64,000 bases of DNA from Galeopsis tetrahit (GCA_963675135.1 OY776120.1:14908001-14972000); one strand, 5' to 3'. Numbered from the stretch's first letter, positions 42,280 through 53,885 are shown. The notes: a model not told the origin generated them from the sequence alone. Program-made: numbers and translations.

Positions 42280-45200
42280 ACCAGGCTCCTAAGCGGGCAA
42301 AACGAGCCGGAGAAAGAGGTTTGGTAAGTAAATCTGCAGGTTGATCCTCGGATGGAATGTATCAAACATCAAGAATCTTAGCTTGGACTTTTTCTCGTAG
42401 AAAATGGACATCAACTTCAATGTGTTTGGTTTTGGAGTGAAACGCTGGACTGAAAGCAAGAGTTATGGCTCCCTGATTATCACACCAAAGAATGGCAGGT
42501 GTGGAGATGGGAAGAAGAAGCTTTGGCATAGGCTTGTGATCCATAGAATATCAGTGGTGGCCAATGCAAGAGCCCTGTACTCAGCTTCAGTACTGCTTCG
42601 TGCCACAACACTTTGTTTCCTAGAGCTCCATGAGATGAGATTGCCACCTAGTGTTATGCAGAATCCAGAAGTGCTCCGTCGATCATCAATGCTTGAGGCA
42701 TAATCAGCATCAACATAGCCTTGCAACCTGAAATCAGAAACTTTAGAAAAAGATAAACCATGAGATGTAGAGCCTTTAAGATAACGAAGTACTCTTTTAC
42801 AAGCTTTCCAATGATTTAGTGTGGGATTTTGCAGAAATTGAGAAAGTTTGTTGACACTGAAGGAAATATCAGGGCGTGTGAGGGTTAGATATTGAAGAGC
42901 ACCAATGATGCTACGATATAGAGTTGGGTTATCAAACAAAGGACTGTCAAATAGAGAGAGAGGGGATGAGGGGCAGAGTGGAGTGGAACAAGGTTTGGAA
43001 GATTCAAGGTTGGCTTTGGAGATGGGTTCAAAAGTATATTTGGATTGTGTAAGCTTGATGGAATTGGGAGTGACATGAGCTTCAATTCCAAGAAAGTAAT
43101 TGATCTCCCCCAAGTGTTTAAGGGAGAATTGAGAGTGAAGAGCCTCAATAAGCTGCTGAACAAGCTTTGAATCACAACCAGTGATCAATATATCAATAAC
43201 ATATACCAGAAGTAAGGTGATCTTTCCATTCAGAAATCTGTGGAACAAGCAATGGTCTGAAGTAGAGTGAGTGAAGCATTGATCCATCAATAATGCTTTA
43301 AGTGTATCATACCAAGCCTTGGGAGCTTGCTTCAAGCCATACAAAGCTTTCCTGAGTTTGCAAACATATGAAGGGTGCTTAGAATCAACAAAGCCTTCTG
43401 GTTGTGCAATGTAAACTGTCTCATGAAGATCCCCTTTTAAGAAAGCATTGTTGATATCTATTTGCTGAATAGACCAGCCTCTGGAGACAGCAAGAGTGAA
43501 CACAATTCGAAGTGTGACAGGCTTGATAACTGGACTGAAAGTATGAAAGTAATCTACCCCAGTTTGCTGTTGAAAACCCCTGGCCACCAACCTTGCCTTA
43601 TACCTTTCAACAGAGCCATCTCTTTTGTACTTAACTCTGAAGATCCATTTTGTAGTTATTGGATGAATCACAGAAGAAGGAGGTACTAAAGTCCATGTGC
43701 CATTCTGAATAAGTGCATCATATTCCAACTGCATGGCCAGTTGCCAATCTGAGCTCAACATTGCCTACTTAACTGAATTAGGTTCAGAGATAGGTGTGAT
43801 GCAGGAGAATACCTTGGGTTTGATAACGTTCAGAGAATACCTTGGGTTTGAAGATGCCTGATTTGGATCGAGTTGTCATGGTATGAGATGGAGGGGGAAC
43901 AGTGGTGAATGATGGTGATGGTGATGGTGATGATGATGGGGAAGGTAGCTTGTACCTAGTGGAAGAAGAGGAGGAAGTACCAGGTGAAGAGAGATGAGTA
44001 TCAGATATGGGAGAGTGAGGCAGATTAGGAGATGATTGTTGATTATTGGATAGGGGAGATTGAGGAGTGGGAACAGCAGAATCAACAGGTGTAGGTAGTT
44101 GAGCTGAGAAAAAATGTGAGGGTTTAGGAGGAGATTGGAGTCTTGTGAAGGCAGGAAATTCAGATTCATTGAATTGAACTGAGGCTAAAATATAGATTTT
44201 GCCAGATGGATGTAAGCATTGATAACCTTTGTGTGAAGGACTGTAGCCTAAGAAGATGCACTTAGAACTACGAAACTGAAGTTTTGATGAGTTGTATGGG
44301 CGAAGAAAAGGAAAACAAGCACACCCAAAAACCCTAAGTGAAAGATAGTCAGGTGGCTTGTGATACAAAATTTCAAAAGGTGAGGCATGTTTTAGTATGG
44401 GTGAGGGAAGTAGATTGATCAAATGAGCAGCTGTGGAGAAAGCATGCCACCAGAAGGACATTGAGAGATTTAATTTGGCAAGCATAGCAAGTCCAAGCTC
44501 AGTGATGTGTTGATGCTTCCTTTCAATGAGGCCATTTCTGTGCATGAGTATAAGCACAAGACATTTGAATATGAATACCCAAAGGCCGTACCAACTTGGC
44601 TACAGGTAAGAACGCAGTGCCCATATCATGCTGAATATGCTTAATATGACAACCAAAAAACCTTTCAACTGTGTGCATAAACTGTTTAAAGACTCCCACT
44701 ACATCATACTTTGCAGCTAATGAAAACACTCACACAAATCTAGTGTAATCATCCACAATAGACAGATAATATCAAAATCCATCAATTGAAATACAAGAAG
44801 CAGGTCCCCACACATCCATATGCAACAACTTAAGAGGTGTAGATGTATGATGCATAACAGAAGAAAAGTGTTTTAAATGCATCTTGCCCAAGTTACATTC
44901 ATCACAGAAAGTGTTATTAACACTAGTGCAGGAAATGTTCAATCTCTTCAGAACAATATTAAGAGTTGAACTATTTGGATGCCCCAACCTACAGTGCCAT
45001 AGCTTCCAAGTGGAATTAGCTTTATTCTCTTGAGTTACTGTCACTTTATTGCACTGCTTTAAGCAAGTAGACTTCAATCCATCAAAGTTTAGAGCTTACA
45101 AGCCATCTTTAAGCTCCCCTCTCAACAGGATCTTGTGAGTTTTCAAGTCCTTAACAAAGCAACAATCAGCAAAGAACTCAATGACAGCATCATTATCCTT

Positions 45201-45600
45201 AAGAAACTAAGAGATACTCATAAGATTTTTTGTGATTGTAGGCACATATAGAACATTTTCCATAGCAAGATTTTTGGTTATATCACAAGTAGGCAAGTAT
45301 AAAGATCCAGTATGTGATATAGAAGCTGTGGCACCATTTCCAACAAAAAGTGAATCCATACCTTGATATGGAGTGGATATGTTCAGATTTGAGAGTTGGG
45401 AAGTAACATGATGAGTTGCTCCGCTATCAATGAACCAAGGAGATATACCAGTAGAAGAACCTAAATCCAATGAGCCAACATATTGATTAGATTGATAAGA
45501 GGTAGTTGGAAGAGGAGAGGGATAGGATCGAGTTGGAGAAGTATAGAATGCTTGAGCCACATTGGCCTGAGCTGGATGAGGAGTAGAATAGGTGTGAGAT
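42280..45600 (-). pseudogene. Copia pol region: protease, integrase, RT, RNase H (broken)
   Basis: Read leftwards: protease 'WFIDSGATHHVTS' near 45435, gag-pre-integrase 'WHCRLGHP' near 44985, integrase 'DECNLGKMHLKHF' and a damaged 'VDDYTRFV' region near 44745, the integrase C-terminal half with 'GLIERKHQHITELGL' near 44535, a Ser/Pro-rich spacer, RT (43761 onwards, 'KWIFRVKYKRDGS', 'QIDINNAFLKG', 'YVIDILITG'), and RNase H 'ADYASSIDDRRSTSGF' near 42700 ending after a frameshift near 42500. Stops lie near 45208 and 45100 and frameshifts near 44750, 44540 and 43770. In the RT box YVDD the first Asp is Ile. Confidence 0.9.
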
Positions 45601-45605
45601 ACATG

Positions 45606-46863
45606 TGTTGGTTTATATGTACCAACAATGGCTTATAGATGAGACGAAATAAATAAATTAAAAGACAAGTAAATAGATTACAAAGTCTTCGTCTTCGAAA
45701 TCTTCAACTTTCCAAAAGAGGCTGCTTTCTTCTTCGAGCAGCTTCTTAGAATAGCAGGTCCAGAAAGAGGAGAAAACAGCACTGTAGAGAGACAGAAAAG
45801 TTAGGGAAAAGAGCCAAGTCAAGGTGATACCTTTTCCCGTAAAACAAACACGTCCCGGCTAGTGTTCACGGAGTGACGAGTTGCTTCGAAAGGTAAAACG
45901 GCTTCGTCTTTGCACGAGCAACACCGCAGCGTACAAAGCTCAGACGAACTGAATACACGTTAGAACTGGACTACACTCTAAAATGCTATGCATAATGCTG
46001 AAAATAGTATGCAATTTTCTGGAAAATTCAGGTGATATTCGTTGCTTGCAAAAAGTGAATTTTTCCCAAAACCATGCACTCCTATTTATAGGCAGTGCCA
46101 CTCAGGTAGGGAGCAGGCGGGTATTTATGGCAGTAACGGCTGGTCATTATTCCCGGAATGGTAACTTCCATTCTTGTAACCTCCAGCACATTAGTATTAC
46201 AGTTTCAGGAATGGTAACTGCCATTCTGAAACCTCCACGCATTAAGACATAGTGTACCTGGACTCCCTTGTGTCCAGGTTCTGTCCGTTTCAATTCAAAT
46301 TCCAGAAGTCAACTAATCAGCTTGACTTCCACAGACTTGAGCTGCCCTAAATTTGTGTGGGTCAAGGCCCACATTTTTAGAACCTAAAAAAGATAGATGG
46401 CCCCCGGCCCAAGCCCAAAGTCCAATTGCCAAGATCCAAGGCCAAGGCCCAGGCCCACGGACCACGGACCCGGACCCGGCGCGGCTCGGCACGACACGGC
46501 CGGACAGGCGGGCGGCGCGCGCGCATATGACATATTTAATGGTTCAATAGTCACTACAATTTGAATTATCTTAACTAACTCCTACTAATAAGGAGGAGAT
46601 TAATTCTCACATTAATCAATGTGGGATAGTTATTAACACTAATCCCAAATTCATCACTTCGTCTTAATCTTCGTACATTAATTTTTCACTCACCGAAATT
46701 AGGTTTTGAGATTTTAAATATACTACGATCATCTACTCCGAGAGTAGAACGATTCTATAACATTTAATTCCTCGGAAATTAAATATTCATACCCTCAAAT
46801 AATTGATTAATTAAAAATCAATTAAATATTAAGAAATTGAATAAAAACCAAATTTCTCCAACA
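45606..46863 (-). mobile_element. Solo LTR (1258 bp) nested in the Copia gag
   Basis: The ends are TGTTGGTTTATATG and CTCCAACA, an inverted repeat TGTTGG/CCAACA. It is flanked by ACATG on both sides (45601-45605 and 46864-46868). Read on the minus strand, a CTATAAATAGGAG box lies near 46093-46081, suggesting minus orientation. It holds a GC-rich stretch near 46400-46520. No primer site, purine tract or coding sequence is present, as expected after LTR-LTR recombination. It splits a His/Pro/Ala-rich part of gag. Confidence 0.85.
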
Positions 46864-47744
46864 ACATGTGCGTGAGCTGGATGAGGAGCAGAATAAGTGT
46901 GAGGGGGACGAGAAGCAGAATTGGATTGTCTAGACTGTTCTAGACCATGGAATGCTTGATCAAAACGCTTGAAGCACTTTGCAACTACATGATACTTCCG
47001 GCCACACAGTTGACATACCACTCTAGGTTTTTGGAAACCCCTGCCTTTTCCATGTGAAGCACCTGATGCATTAGATTTTGCTACTGCATGTACTGATGGA
47101 GATGAAGTGATCTGACCACCAGCAATCTGTAGAGTATGATTTGTGTGACTGTATAACCTCATTTCAAAAGCTTGAAGAATTGACTGCACTTCCGGAAGTG
47201 ATGGAACAATGCCTCTAGTTGTGTGAGATACCACAACTGCATCAAAATCTGCTCCAAGGCCACCAATGATATATAATGCAAATTCATAATCCCGAATAGG
47301 TTGTCCAGCATGGAACAAACCGTCTGCAACTGATCGCATCTTGAGTATAAACTCATCAATACTGAGATCACCCTTTCTCAATGTTTGAAGTTGCAAACGA
47401 AGAATCATTGCCTTCGCACTAGATTGCGACTGGAACACAACTTCAAATGTGAGCCACAACTGGAAAGAATGCTCACAACGACTGACATGGCCCAACATCG
47501 ACTCAGAAACAGAGCTGAGAAGCCAACTTAGAAGGAATTGATCCTTTCTCTGCCACGAAATTGAATCCGATGTAGATTCCGACGGATTCTGTGGCATAAC
47601 TTTGCAGAGAAGAACATCTTCAAAGCAATGAGCTCGCACCGATGCGAGAACCTGATTTTTCCAAAACGGATAGTTATCATTATCCAAACGAATCGAGAGA
47701 GTGATGAATCGAGGAAGAACAATAGAAGAGGATGGAGTTGTCAT
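46864..47744 (-). pseudogene. Copia gag, N-terminal and middle part, cut by the solo LTR
   Basis: Starts at ATG 47744. It shows the Copia gag pattern 'RLDNDNYPFWKNQV', 'SWLLSSVSESMLGHV', 'LRKGDLSIDEFILKMRSVAD', 'LGADFDAVVVS', and a zinc knuckle 'CQLCGRKYHVVAKC' in which the usual Gly-His is altered to Tyr-His. The frame is open to the solo LTR, then runs a few codons into it. Gag continues beyond the insertion near 45600. Confidence 0.9.
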
Positions 47745-47930
47745 GATCAGTGATTGGGAATAGAAAACAGAGTAGAAAAATAGTGGAAGAATTGGATCGA
47801 AACCGAAAAAAGAGTTGGTTAGTCAAAGAACAAGACGGTTACAGAAAGGTTGGAGAAGAAGATATGAAGGAATAGAGGAGAAGAAGAGTAAAATCTGTAA
47901 AACCACACTCTAAATCATGAGAAAAATCCT

Positions 47931-47945
47931 GCTCTCATGATACCA
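47931..47945 (-). other. Primer-binding site of the Copia element
   Basis: The minus strand reads TGGTATCATGAGAGC directly at the LTR end, the initiator-Met type with a 'TGA' variant common in plant Copia elements. Confidence 0.85.
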
Positions 47946-48219
47946 TGTTAAAATTGTATATTTTCAACTCAAATTGCAATGTGTAGTGTGTACAATATAT
48001 ATAGAAGAAGACTCTCATTCTAGAGTCTTCCATCTAACAACTAACAACTAACAACTATTAGTTAGTAGAGAACTACTCTTCTTCTAGAAATTACATTAGA
48101 AACTGCATTGGTTAGGCATGTGTATTGCATGCGTGTGTATATGTGTTCCATGCAGTATTTAGGGTAGGGTTTAGGATTCTGCATGCGTTTTGCATGCATG
48201 TTATGTTTATACTTCAATA
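47946..48219 (-). repeat. 5' LTR of the Copia element in the MADS gene
   Basis: On the minus strand it starts TATTGAAGTATAAAC at 48219 and ends TTTTAACA at 47946. It carries one more 7-bp unit in the 'aacaactaacaact' run than the other LTR. Confidence 0.92.
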
Positions 48220-48391
48220 GCGCCACTCAAAATACACAATTCACTAGCTTTCTTGAACAATCTTAATCGCCTTTTCAAAAACGTGACTTGACGTGAACTC
48301 AATTTCTCAATTTTTTTGATTTCAATCTTCTGCCACCCTTACTCGTCCTCTTCTTCTTCTCCTCCGTATCATCCGCTTTCAAGATCACCAT
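48220..48391 (-). pseudogene. Type I MADS-box gene, N-terminal part (split by Copia)
   Basis: From ATG at 48391 the minus strand reads a short basic leader (MVILKADDTEEKKK) and then the MADS DNA-binding domain: 'QKIEIKKIEKLSSRQVTF', 'RLFKKASELCILSGA'. It stops in the middle of the domain at the Copia target site; the GCGCC duplication covers the Gly-Ala codons. The missing rest is at 41971-41546. Residues typical of the domain (KIEIKKIE, RQVTF, LFKKASEL) are present, though the usual 'SKRR' is 'LKRR' and Gly is Trp in 'GRQK'. The start is the first ATG before the domain. As it stands the gene encodes at most half a MADS domain. Confidence 0.88.
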
Positions 48392-49581
48392 CTGTACTTT
48401 CCAATCAACTGAAAAAAAAATTATGGTGCAGAGGGTTAATTTTACGACTATATATATCTTTGACTTGTTTTATTTAAGTTACCGTTATATTAATAAATTT
48501 AAACTTAAGTTGTTCAATTCCCACCTCTTTTTATTAACAAAGCTTAATTATCTTGCAATATTGATTCAATTATTAATCTTTGTCTTTCTTCTCAAAATTT
48601 GTTTTTCATTTTTTAATTAAATTTCATAGCTTTTAATTAAACTAATTTTATTATTAAAGTCTGCAAATTAATTCACAAAGCAGGATGTTGTAATTACATA
48701 CGTACGTAAGTGAAATTTTAATGTGGGGGAATTCACATAGGTACGTGGCAATTTATTTCTAGGTAAATTTTTGTATGAAATTTAACCAAAACTTATATGC
48801 AACATAGCTGATTAAAGTAAATTTGAGGTCAAATTCGGGTCAACGCGAGTCAATGAAGGTCAAACTTTATTAAAATATACAATATTTTTTTCCTTTCAAG
48901 TATTGTTTTACTACATGACCAAAAATATGTTATTATTTTACTATAATATTGTTACTACAAACTAAAAAATGTATTACTACAGTCCAAATATATCCTGAAC
49001 ACTTAATTTTTTGAACGCATTTATCATATATTTTTGACATGTACTAGTACACTTTTGGTCTAATTGTAGCGTCAATATTTTGATCTTGCAGTAACAATAT
49101 ATTGATAATGTAATAACACATCTTCTTGCGACTCGCAAATTTTGGGGCAACACGAGTACAAACTTTTGACCCGCAAATATTTTAATTTTTATTGATTTAA
49201 TTAGACATATTTTATATAAGAAATATTTCATATAAATGCTGTTCATGAAATTTAATACATGCCATGTAATTAACTTAAAGATTTGCATATATCATTAATG
49301 AGCAAATTTTAATATAAAACAATTAATCACAAAAACATGAAATTAATTCATAGTTAAAAAATTAAATCTAACTATATACGGAGTATATATGATCAAAATT
49401 ATAAATTTGTTTAAATACAAATACGATTAAAGTACAACATATATAAAACTAGATATTGTCCAAATAAAAAATACAATGAAATTGTTCAACCACAAAAAAC
49501 CAACGACATCATCACTGATCATCGTCGTTTAAGAAGTCCTCATCATCGTCATTAGCACTAAGATTGATGACGAGCCCTCCC
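48392..49581. other. Region upstream of the MADS-box gene
   Basis: AT-rich with no supported coding sequence. On the minus strand TATATATA at 48457-48449 lies about 60 bp before the MADS start and could be a TATA box; a pyrimidine tract with TTTTCAG sits closer. I see no other regulatory signal. Short frames here are shadows of AT-rich DNA. Confidence 0.4.
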
Positions 49582-49767
49582 TTAGACTATATTTATCGCC
49601 TGGTGGACGCCCTGGGCGTAGGCATACGACAAAAAAAAAATAATAATAAAAATGAAAATTCAGTTATTCATAAAATTAAATTCTCTATAAATAGAGACCA
49701 ATCTTGATATATTTTGGATCACAATTTCATACAATAGAGAACAATTAACTTCGTAATAAAGAAGCCC

Positions 49768-49829
49768 ATGCCGCTCTGAAGAACGACTTGATTGAGCATA
49801 TATGACAAAAATTCGGCACTATTAATTAA
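49768..49829 (+). pseudogene. C-terminal remnant of a Harbinger (HARBI1-like) transposase
   Basis: The frame reads 'EAHAALKNDLIEHI', then TGA where Trp is usual, then 'QKFGTIN' and a stop. The pattern H..L..DLIEHIW is the conserved C-terminus of plant PIF/Harbinger nucleases. Only about 20 codons remain, directly after a 'ctataaatagagac' stretch, so the rest was lost by internal deletion. Confidence 0.6.
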
Positions 49830-50214
49830 ATATGTAATTTGCATCTTTTGCTTTGTTGTAATTAGGCATTTATTTGTAGTTCGGTTTATTTATTTTCAGT
49901 TGTATTTCAATTTTTGTAATTTTAATTTTATTATTGAATGTTGTAATTTTTTTTTAAGTGTATGGTAATTTTTTATTATAGTTATGAATTTTTTAATATT
50001 AAATAACTATATATATTTTTTAAATATTGTGATAATATTATAAAAATTAATAATAGATATAATTATTATAAGAGAAATAATTTATTAAAAGTTGGTTGTG
50101 GTTGTAGTGGTTATGGATAAAGTGTGAAAAAAAGATGAGTTTGGGTTGTGGTGTAAAATGTGTAGGTGGAGGAGTGAGAAATAAATTTTATATTTGATGA
50201 TCCACTACAAAAAA

Positions 50215-50590
50215 CGCGGAGTTTGCCGACGGAAGGCTACCGACGGAATCCATTCTGTCGGCCGGCCCGACGGATCGCCGACGGAATTCTCGAATCGACT
50301 GACTCCCGACGGAATCCAAGATCCGTCGGGACCGTCCGACGGACTTCCCGACGGAATTTAGTTCCGCAGCCAAACGGTGTCGTTTAGCCTTGCTTGCCGA
50401 CGGATTTTTTCCGTCGGTCGTTCAAATTTCGACTGCCGACGGAAATATCCGTCGGTAGTCGACCCGCTTTGACTGACACATTAGTATTCGCGTGCTACCG
50501 ACGGAAATATCCGTCGGTAGCCGCACCGCTTTGACTGACTAATTAATATTCGCGTGCTACCAACAGAAATATCCGTCGGTAGCCACAATT
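50215..50590. promoter_or_regulatory. Left subterminal repeat cluster of the CACTA element
   Basis: Repeated CCGACGGA / TCCGTCGG in direct and inverted form, often paired as hairpins ('ctaccgacggaaatatccgtcggtag'). In En/Spm such repeats bind the TNPA protein. A 60-bp unit ('attcgcgtgctacc..' with 'ttgactgac') is duplicated at about 50470-50585. Confidence 0.8.
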
Positions 50591-50820
50591 TTTTTTTTAT
50601 AAGAACTGCCGAATGAGAGGCAGTTCTTCCCATAAGGGAATTTTTTTTTTGGCTTTCATCCCCCTCTCCCTGTTCGTCTCATGTTCTATCCTCGTGGATT
50701 GGATTTTCTTGTGCGTGGTGCGTGGATTGATCGACAAAGGGCATTACGATTATCTACTCCAATTTTCTTCAATTTAAACGGTACGTTTTTTCTTAATTAA
50801 TTTTAATTAAGTTATTGTAT

Positions 50821-51335
50821 TATAAATTGCATGTTAATTATTATAAAATTTCATGTACGTAGTTGATGAATATATATGTATAATTCATTCAAATATATGT
50901 TAGTACGTGGATTATATGTTTTTTATTGGTTAATTGTAATTAATTAATGTATGTTAGTTCAAATATATAATGTAGTTTTGTTAGTTCGTTTTGATAATTA
51001 AACTAGGTTATTATTGTTGATTAAATTAGTAATTATTCTTATAATTAAACTAGGTTATTATTGTTGATTAAATTAATAATTATTCTTATAAGTAGAGGTT
51101 ATAAATTGCATGTTAATTATTATAAAATTTCATGTACGTAGTTGATGAATATATATGTATAATTCATTCAAATATATGTTAGTACGTGGATTATATGTTT
51201 TTTATTGGTTAATTGTAATTAATTAATGTATGTTAGTTCAAATATATAATGTAGTTTTGTTAGTTCGTTTTGATAATTAAACTAGGTTATTATTGTTGAT
51301 TAAATTAGTAATTATTCTTATAAGTAGAGGTGTTG
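50821..51335 (+). repeat. Tandem duplication, 279-bp period, in the CACTA 5' region
   Basis: The block starting 'tataaattgcatgttaatta' and running through 'tagttcgttttgataattaaactagg' recurs 279 bp further on (50821 and 51100) with almost no change. A partial third copy of its end ('ttaaactaggttattattgttgattaaatta') lies between. It sits upstream of the first gene, probably in a leader intron. Confidence 0.88.
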
Positions 51336-51556
51336 TAAATATAGTAATTATTGTTATTGTTTAAATTAAGTCATTATTAATTAGTTTGGTAAATTATTGA
51401 TTTCATTAGTAACGTGATTTTGTTATTGATTAAATTAGGAAATTATTGACTTAAATTACTAAAATGTTATTAATTAAAATAGAAAATTATTGATTTCATT
51501 ACTATATTAATTATTGATTAATTTATTATACTTTTAAATTTTATTTATTAAAATAG

Positions 51557-53174
51557 ATGAGTCAAGATGCTAGTGGGGCCTCAGGATCTCGACGTAGGAG
51601 AGGCTCACTTAGGCCTGTTGAGCCTGCTACGTTGACGTCGTCGGCATCCGTTCCACAGCATTCGCCACCGTCATCTCAGTCGTCGGCAGCTCGTGGACAT
51701 CCCACGCGGGCCCGAGAACACAGACTGAAAATATGGATTGAGGGTGTACAGTAAGTAATTAATTAAATAATTTTAAGGTTTAACAATATTTAATAGCATC
51801 AATTTTTGTAGGTTTTTTAATTTATAATGTGTTTGTTTCTTAATATATAATGTCACATCTTACTTCCTGGTAATGAGATATCGAAGATTTGCACTGTGGT
51901 GATTACTAAGTGCAAGATTGTTGTGAATGCTTACTCTTGGCTGAAGGTGCCGCAGACGAAAAAGGATGAATACTGGGAGGAATTCCAGGTATTTGAGTGC
52001 ATTCAATTAAATATTAATAAACAATTTATTATATATATTATTTGATAAATATGCTGATCGAATATGTGCAGAAACATGCTTATTGGCAGAGGGAGTTTTT
52101 TTCGGACAACGATATCCACCGTCACTGGCTATCTTCATGTCAGTCTAGGTATAATGAGATAATGTACACCTGGAGGAATGCTTGGCGTAAACGTGGCGTG
52201 GTGCAGACGTTGGGGGAGGACGAAAATGGAGTCAACGTGTGGAACACGTTGACCACATATTGGAGTAGCCCGGAGTACATGAGGAAGTGTGCAACTGCTC
52301 GAGCCAACCGTATAAGTGATGGGGGAGGTGGGATGTCAAGGCATCGGGGGGGGGGGGGCGATCCGCGTATGAGCACTCAATTGCACTAGTAAGTGTTCAC
52401 TAAATTTACTTCAATTATTTATATAATTATATTATATAAAATAATTTTTATATGCTCATTTGGTACGAAATAGGAGCGGGAACTTGGGCGTGAACCCACA
52501 CACGTGGATCGGTTGAACGTTCTTCATCCGTTTGATCCAGATTCGCAGACGTCCACATATGGACGCACTACCCAGCTTCACGTAAGTTTAATTAAATTGT
52601 GATGTTTTTTTAATATTTAATTAATTAAATGTATTGAACTATGTATTAATTTAATTTTTTTGTAATTATGTAGTTGGATGTGAACCGGAGGACTGAAGAG
52701 GAGACGACACAGGCTTCTGCTGAAGCCGGGCCCAGCGCTCCGCCTGATCTTAACCGGATTTACCTGGACGTTGCCCCGGCTGATCGAGGACGGGTCCTTG
52801 GCCTTGGCCGGATGAGCCGCTCAGTGACAGCTGCGTCGTCCAGTTCGTCCCAGCGTGCATCGCAGGCCTCTGTATCCTCCACTGCTGTTCCGGACCCGAA
52901 CGTAGTACACATGATGAACCACTACTTCCGACAGCTAACTGATACTATGGGTCGATCGTTGGGGATGTCTTCTGAACAAATAAATACATGCTTTGAAAAG
53001 GCGATGAGCGTTCCCCCTCCGCCTTTCGATGCTCCGATTGGTCCAGTTCCCCCTCCGCATTTCGATGCTCCGGTTGGTTCAGTTCCCCCTTTCAATGCTC
53101 TAGATGCAGAGGCAGACGACGGCTTGGATTTCATTGGTGGTGGTGATGATGAGTTTTTTGAGTATAATGGTTGA
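51557..53174 (+). CDS. TNPA-like CACTA protein (Transposase_24 type), about five exons
   Basis: Exons are inferred from splice signals: 51557-51750 (Ser/Arg-rich start), about 51870-51989 ('SWLKVPQTKKDEYWEEFQ'), about 52071-52389 ('DNDIHRHWLSSCQSRYNEIMYTWRNAWRKRG', 'WNTLTTYWSSPEYMRKCATARANR'), about 52476-52579 ('RLNVLHPFDPDSQTSTYGRT'), and 52674-53174 ('DLNRIYLDV', Pro-rich repeats, acidic tail). The 'W..L...W.S.E...KC..A..NR' region matches the plant En/Spm Transposase_24 family. This protein type binds the subterminal repeats and helps excision. An 11-bp G run near 52348 may disturb the frame. The exact exon borders are uncertain, especially exons 2-4. Confidence 0.72.
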
Positions 53175-53399
53175 TGTTTGAACTATTTATTTTTCTGTCG
53201 AACTATTTAATTTTCTGTCGAACTATTTATTTTTTCTGTCAAACTATTTAATTTTCCGTTGGACATATTTATTTCGGTTGATCGATGTTTGTCAATGGAT
53301 TGTTTATTTATGTTATTGTTTTTAATTTATACATAATACATAATTTTTCGTTAGATTTTGGTATAAAGTAAAGTATTTTTTATTTTATTTTTTCGATTT

Positions 53400-53625
53400 T
53401 TATTTTATCCCGCCAATATTACCGACGGAAATAAATATTCCGTCGGAAATAAAGTCTGTCGACGGAAATAAATATTCCGTCGGAAAAGTCTACCGACGGA
53501 AATTCCGTCGGCCAAGTACTCTACCGACGGAATTTTGGGCGGCACCCTACCGACGGAATTTCATAATCCGTCGGTAGATTCAAAATGTACGCACCGACGG
53601 AATTTCAAAATCCGTCGGTAGCGCG
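53400..53625. promoter_or_regulatory. Internal cluster of CACTA repeat motifs between the two genes
   Basis: At least ten CCGACGGAA or TTCCGTCGG copies in both orientations lie between the TNPA-like and TNPD-like genes. These motifs are expected at the element ends; their presence here suggests an internal transposase-binding region or a former element end. Confidence 0.7.
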
Positions 53626-53734
53626 TAATATTTACAGAAAGTTTCTTCCCCTTTCTCTCACTCAGTCGAAAAAAATTGTGGAAATTGTATGAGAGCAAGC
53701 AAATTTCGGAACATTTTTCTTTTTTACTTGGTTA

Positions 53735-53885
53735 AATTTTCTGGTTTAGTTGTGCATTTTATATGGTTATAGTTTAATTAGTTGTGCATTTTATATATTT
53801 GTAGTTTAGTTGTGTAGTTTAATTAGTTGTGCATTTTATATATTTGTAGTTTAGTTGTGTAGTTTAATTAGTTGTGCATTTTTTT
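53735..53885 (+). repeat. Short tandem repeats upstream of the TNPD gene
   Basis: 'gtttaattagttgtgcatttta' and 'tatttgtagtttagttgtgtag' alternate about four times, with a period near 50 bp. They end about 40 bp before the TNPD start. Confidence 0.7.

Larger units (their letters stand above)
41972..48219 (-). mobile_element. Ty1/copia retrotransposon (6.25 kb) inserted in the MADS-box gene
   Basis: It is flanked by GCGCC (41967-41971 and 48220-48224). The LTRs are 267 bp (left) and 274 bp (right); they differ by one extra 7-bp 'caactaa' unit and about two substitutions. The primer site lies at 47945-47931. Gag, protease, integrase, RT and RNase H are read leftwards but are broken by stops, frameshifts and a nested solo LTR. 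The LTR starts TATTGAAG (minus strand) instead of TG, in both copies. Confidence 0.93.

Noticed and set aside
44523..44729. Separate small gene within the Copia pol
   Set aside because: It is a fragment of integrase in a shifted frame, part of the broken polyprotein.
48423..48620. 65-codon hydrophobic frame upstream of the MADS gene
   Set aside because: Phe/Leu/Ile-rich composition follows from AT-rich DNA; no signal or family supports it.
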